Below are positions 61,876 to 64,000 of a DNA stretch of 64,000 bases, piece by piece (positions within the stretch are counted from its first letter, which is position 1; the number at the start of each line of letters is the position of its first letter). Position numbers and translations under genes: made by a program. Source of the stretch: Alphaproteobacteria bacterium (GTDB lineage Bacteria > Pseudomonadota > Alphaproteobacteria > ATCC43930 > CGMCC-115725); assembly GCA_028871455.1 (NCBI GenBank), contig JAGWNF010000004.1:1-64000 (forward strand). The letters are read 5' to 3'. The notes under the pieces are model-generated. The model did not search any database. It was given only the letters and a program-made list of their open reading frames with translations, and was not told the DNA's origin.

Positions 61876-64000
61876 TTACCCCTCGCCGACGGCGCGCTCG
61901 CGCGCCGCTTCGCCGCCCGGCGGCATGTCGGTCACCACATGGACACGCGGCCGGCTGCCGCTCGGCTCGTCGCCGTCCTGGTCGAGCAGGGCGCGGATGC
62001 GCGCCGCCAGATCCTCGCGCTCGAACGGTTTCTGCACCAGCTCGATGCCGGGCTCGGCGCGGCCGCGATCGACCACCACGTCCTGCGGATAGCCGGTCAT
62101 GAACACCACCTTGAGGTCGGGCTGAAGCACGCGCGCCTGATCGGCCAGATGCCGGCCGTTGATGCCCGGCATCACCACGTCGGTGAGCAGCAGATGGACG
62201 CGCCGTCCGGGCTCGGCGACGAGCTCGAGCGCGCGGGCGGCGTTGTCGACCTCGATCACGTGGTAGTTGAGCTCGCGCAGGATCTCGGCGACGTAGCCGA
62301 GTACGTTGAGGTCGTCCTCGGCGACCAGGACGGTCTCGCCGTGACCCGGTTGCGCCGCCGGCATCGCCGACGGCTTGACGCGCGCGGTTTCGGGCACGGC
62401 GGCGGCGATGAAATGCGGCAGCATCAGCCGGATGGTGGTGCCGCGGCCGACGACGCTGTCGATCGCGATCGAGCCGCTCGACTGCCGCGCGAAGCCGTAG
62501 GCCATGCTGAGGCCGAGGCCGGTGCCCTTGCCCGACGGCTTGGTGGTGAAGAACGGCTCGAAGGCGCGCGCCACCGTCTCCGGCGCCATGCCGATGCCGC
62601 TGTCGCTGACCGCCAACATGACGTAGGGGCCGGGCGTCAGGTTGCTGGCACGCGCGGTCTCCTCGTCGAGCACCACGTTCGCCGTCTGGATCTCAAGCCG
62701 GCCGCCGCGCGGCATCGCGTCGTGCGCGTTGATGACGAGGTTGAGGATCACGGTCTCGAGCTGGTTGGCGTCGCAGAAGCACGGCGGCACGTTCTCGCCG
62801 AGCACGAAATCGTAGCCGATGGTCTCGCCCTGGGTACGGCGGATCAGGTCGGTCATGCCGGCAACCAGCTTGTTGACGTCGACCGCCCGTGGCCGCAACG
62901 GCTGCTTCTGGCCGTAGGCGAGCAGGCGCTGGGTCAGCGTCGCGGCCCGGCTCGCGGCGGCCGTGGCGGCGGTGACGGCGCGGCGGGCGCGGCTCTCGTT
63001 CGAACCGAGCGCGCGGCCGGTGATCTCAAGATTGCCGATGATGGCGGTGAGCAAATTGTTGAAGTCGTGGGCGATGCCGCCGGTGAGCCGACCGATCGAT
63101 TCCGTCTTCTGCAGCTGGTGCAGATTCTCCTCGGTCTGGTGGAGGACGCGCGCGGCTTCGCGCTCGGCGGTGATGTGGCGGCCGCTGACATAGATGAGGC
63201 CATCCTCGGCAGTCATCGTCCAGGCGATCCAGCGGTAGGAGCCATCCTTGTGGACGAAGCGGTTCTCCATGCGCACCGTGCCGGCGCCTTCCGCGAGCCG
63301 GCGGCGGCCTTCGATCGCCGCCGCCGCGTCCTCGGGATGGCGCAGCTTGCCGACATCGATCGCCTTGATCTCGTCCTCGCTCCAGCCGAGCGTGCGCGTC
63401 CAGGCCGGGTTGAGGCTGATGAAATAGCCGTCGAGGGTGGTGACGCCGAGCAAATCCTCGGAGACCTGCCAGATGCGGTCGCGCTCGCGCGTGCGGTGCG
63501 CCGCGAGCCGTGCGAAGCGCTGGCGCTCGCCGGTGCCGAGCATCAACAGCGCACCGAGCAGGCTGGTGCTGAGCACGCCGGCGATCAGCACGGCGACGCT
63601 CTGCCAGTCGCGATGCTGGCTCAAATAGAGCGCGGTCGGCGTGGTCTCGAGGAGATAGTGGCGGCCGCCGAAGGCGAAGCTCTGGCCGTAAGGCGTGGCC
63701 CCCAAGCCGGTCGAGAGCTGATCGAACAGCGCCTGCTTGGCGTCGCGATCGACCAGGCGGACGGCGAGCTGGTCGTGCACCAGGCCAAGCAGCGCGTCCA
63801 TCAGCGCATCGGCCCGCAGCGCCAGCGCCAGCACGCCGGCGCCATTCGGTCCGCGCGGCACCGCGACCGCCAGCAGCAGGCCGGTCGGATTGCCCGCCTG
63901 CTCGACCAGCGCCAGCGGCGCGGTCGCAGTGACGGCGCGGCTCTCGACGGTCTGGTCGATGGCAGCGCGGCGCACCGGATCGGCGGCGAGATCGAAGCCG
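61876..64000 (-). CDS. Hybrid sensor histidine kinase (CHASE-PAS-HisKA-HATPase-REC), 5' end beyond window
   Basis: The gene runs off the right edge; what is seen is about 708 residues. Order: part of an extracytoplasmic CHASE domain ([44 protein letters not shown]), a membrane helix ([21 protein letters not shown]), PAS ([24 protein letters not shown]), HisKA with H in [19 protein letters not shown], HATPase ([34 protein letters not shown]), then a receiver with Asp in [16 protein letters not shown]. It senses an external signal via CHASE and may phosphorylate its own receiver or an off-window regulator. Confidence 0.92.
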   Translation of the reverse strand, partial: GFDLAADPVRRAAIDQTVESRAVTATAPLALVEQAGNPTGLLLAVAVPRGPNGAGVLALALRADALMDALLGLVHDQLAVRLVDRDAKQALFDQLSTGLGATPYGQSFAFGGRHYLLETTPTALYLSQHRDWQSVAVLIAGVLSTSLLGALLMLGTGERQRFARLAAHRTRERDRIWQVSEDLLGVTTLDGYFISLNPAWTRTLGWSEDEIKAIDVGKLRHPEDAAAAIEGRRRLAEGAGTVRMENRFVHKDGSYRWIAWTMTAEDGLIYVSGRHITAEREAARVLHQTEENLHQLQKTESIGRLTGGIAHDFNNLLTAIIGNLEITGRALGSNESRARRAVTAATAAASRAATLTQRLLAYGQKQPLRPRAVDVNKLVAGMTDLIRRTQGETIGYDFVLGENVPPCFCDANQLETVILNLVINAHDAMPRGGRLEIQTANVVLDEETARASNLTPGPYVMLAVSDSGIGMAPETVARAFEPFFTTKPSGKGTGLGLSMAYGFARQSSGSIAIDSVVGRGTTIRLMLPHFIAAAVPETARVKPSAMPAAQPGHGETVLVAEDDLNVLGYVAEILRELNYHVIEVDNAARALELVAEPGRRVHLLLTDVVMPGINGRHLADQARVLQPDLKVVFMTGYPQDVVVDRGRAEPGIELVQKPFEREDLAARIRALLDQDGDEPSGSRPRVHVVTDMPPGGEAARERAVGEG

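Overview
The window is very GC-rich, densely packed DNA, mostly short operons with 1-17 nt gene overlaps (ATGA, GTGA and TGATG junctions) and frequent GTG/TTG starts. Gene content points to an alphaproteobacterium, probably of the Rhodospirillales/Rhizobiales kind: S21 with a TTG start, EgtB/EgtD without egtA or egtC, class II DAHP synthase, DUF427, DUF952, DUF2237 and DUF4189 proteins, a CHASE/PAS hybrid kinase and HWE-free signalling. I cannot name a genus. It looks chromosomal: many single-copy housekeeping genes (rpsU, queD/queE, trmJ, cimA, cysS, glnS, nadE, a nicotinate phosphoribosyltransferase, a class II DAHP synthase, an HU gene) and no intact transposase, phage gene, rRNA, tRNA or CRISPR array that I could see.

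Layout. 1-0.7 kb: degraded or non-coding DNA with a tandem hairpin and a possible gene remnant. 0.7-9.8 kb: methyltransferase, rpsU, DJ-1/PfpI protein, queD-queE-DUF952, trmJ, cimA, a YbjN-like secreted protein and a CDP-diglyceride pyrophosphatase. 9.8-12.2 kb: an MFS/DsrE operon divergent from an ArsR-rhodanese fusion regulator, with a palindromic operator between them. 12.2-14.6 kb: the egtB-egtD ergothioneine operon, whose egtB carries an in-frame palindromic repeat. 14.8-18.1 kb: DUF427, two tandem small paralogues, a Crp/Fnr-type regulator and cysS, which has a 66-bp in-frame insertion bounded by 8-bp direct repeats. 18.2-25.2 kb: mostly envelope and secreted proteins (DUF4336, PAS, DUF805, TPR, LpxR-like, exported methyltransferase, DUF4189). 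25.3-31.4 kb: glnS, nadE and an operon coding for a MoaD/ubiquitin-like protein ending in Gly-Gly, a small membrane protein, a BNR-repeat protein and a Cys-rich CWC protein.

31.5-40.7 kb: MarR regulator, secreted proteins, then a copper/redox group: a CtaG-like protein, SCO, an orphan CuA-type oxidase subunit II, a HiPIP, a SHOCT membrane protein, a double cupredoxin and an OprB porin. Three FNR/CRP-type boxes (TTGAC-N4-ATCAA) lie in this group. 40.7-43.3 kb: nicotinate phosphoribosyltransferase and class II DAHP synthase. 43.3-44.6 kb: a lower-GC accessory patch with a broken gene, a small hypothetical and an HTH/HNH-type protein. 44.7-47.7 kb: hicB-hicA, a PY-rich secreted protein, a Spy-like periplasmic protein, HU, and an alpha/beta hydrolase with Asn where the nucleophile Ser is expected.

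47.8-58.3 kb: two complete efflux systems on the minus strand, a MacAB-TolC-like four-gene operon and a CecR-YbhGFSR-like five-gene operon, each with an FNR-type box upstream. 58.4-61.7 kb: ArsR-SRPBCC pair with a perfect operator, a second TPR protein, RlpA, and small genes. 61.9-64 kb: a hybrid sensor histidine kinase running off the window.

The most useful themes are (i) seven near-identical FNR/FixK-type boxes scattered over the window, implying a shared low-oxygen regulon whose regulator is probably not the Crp/Fnr gene seen here; (ii) small DNA elements inserted in frame into two housekeeping-type genes; and (iii) compact, unstudied operons (ubiquitin-like/BNR/CWC; ArsR-rhodanese/DsrE/MFS; orphan CuA subunit/46-residue membrane protein/SCO). 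All family assignments are from reading motifs, not from database searches.
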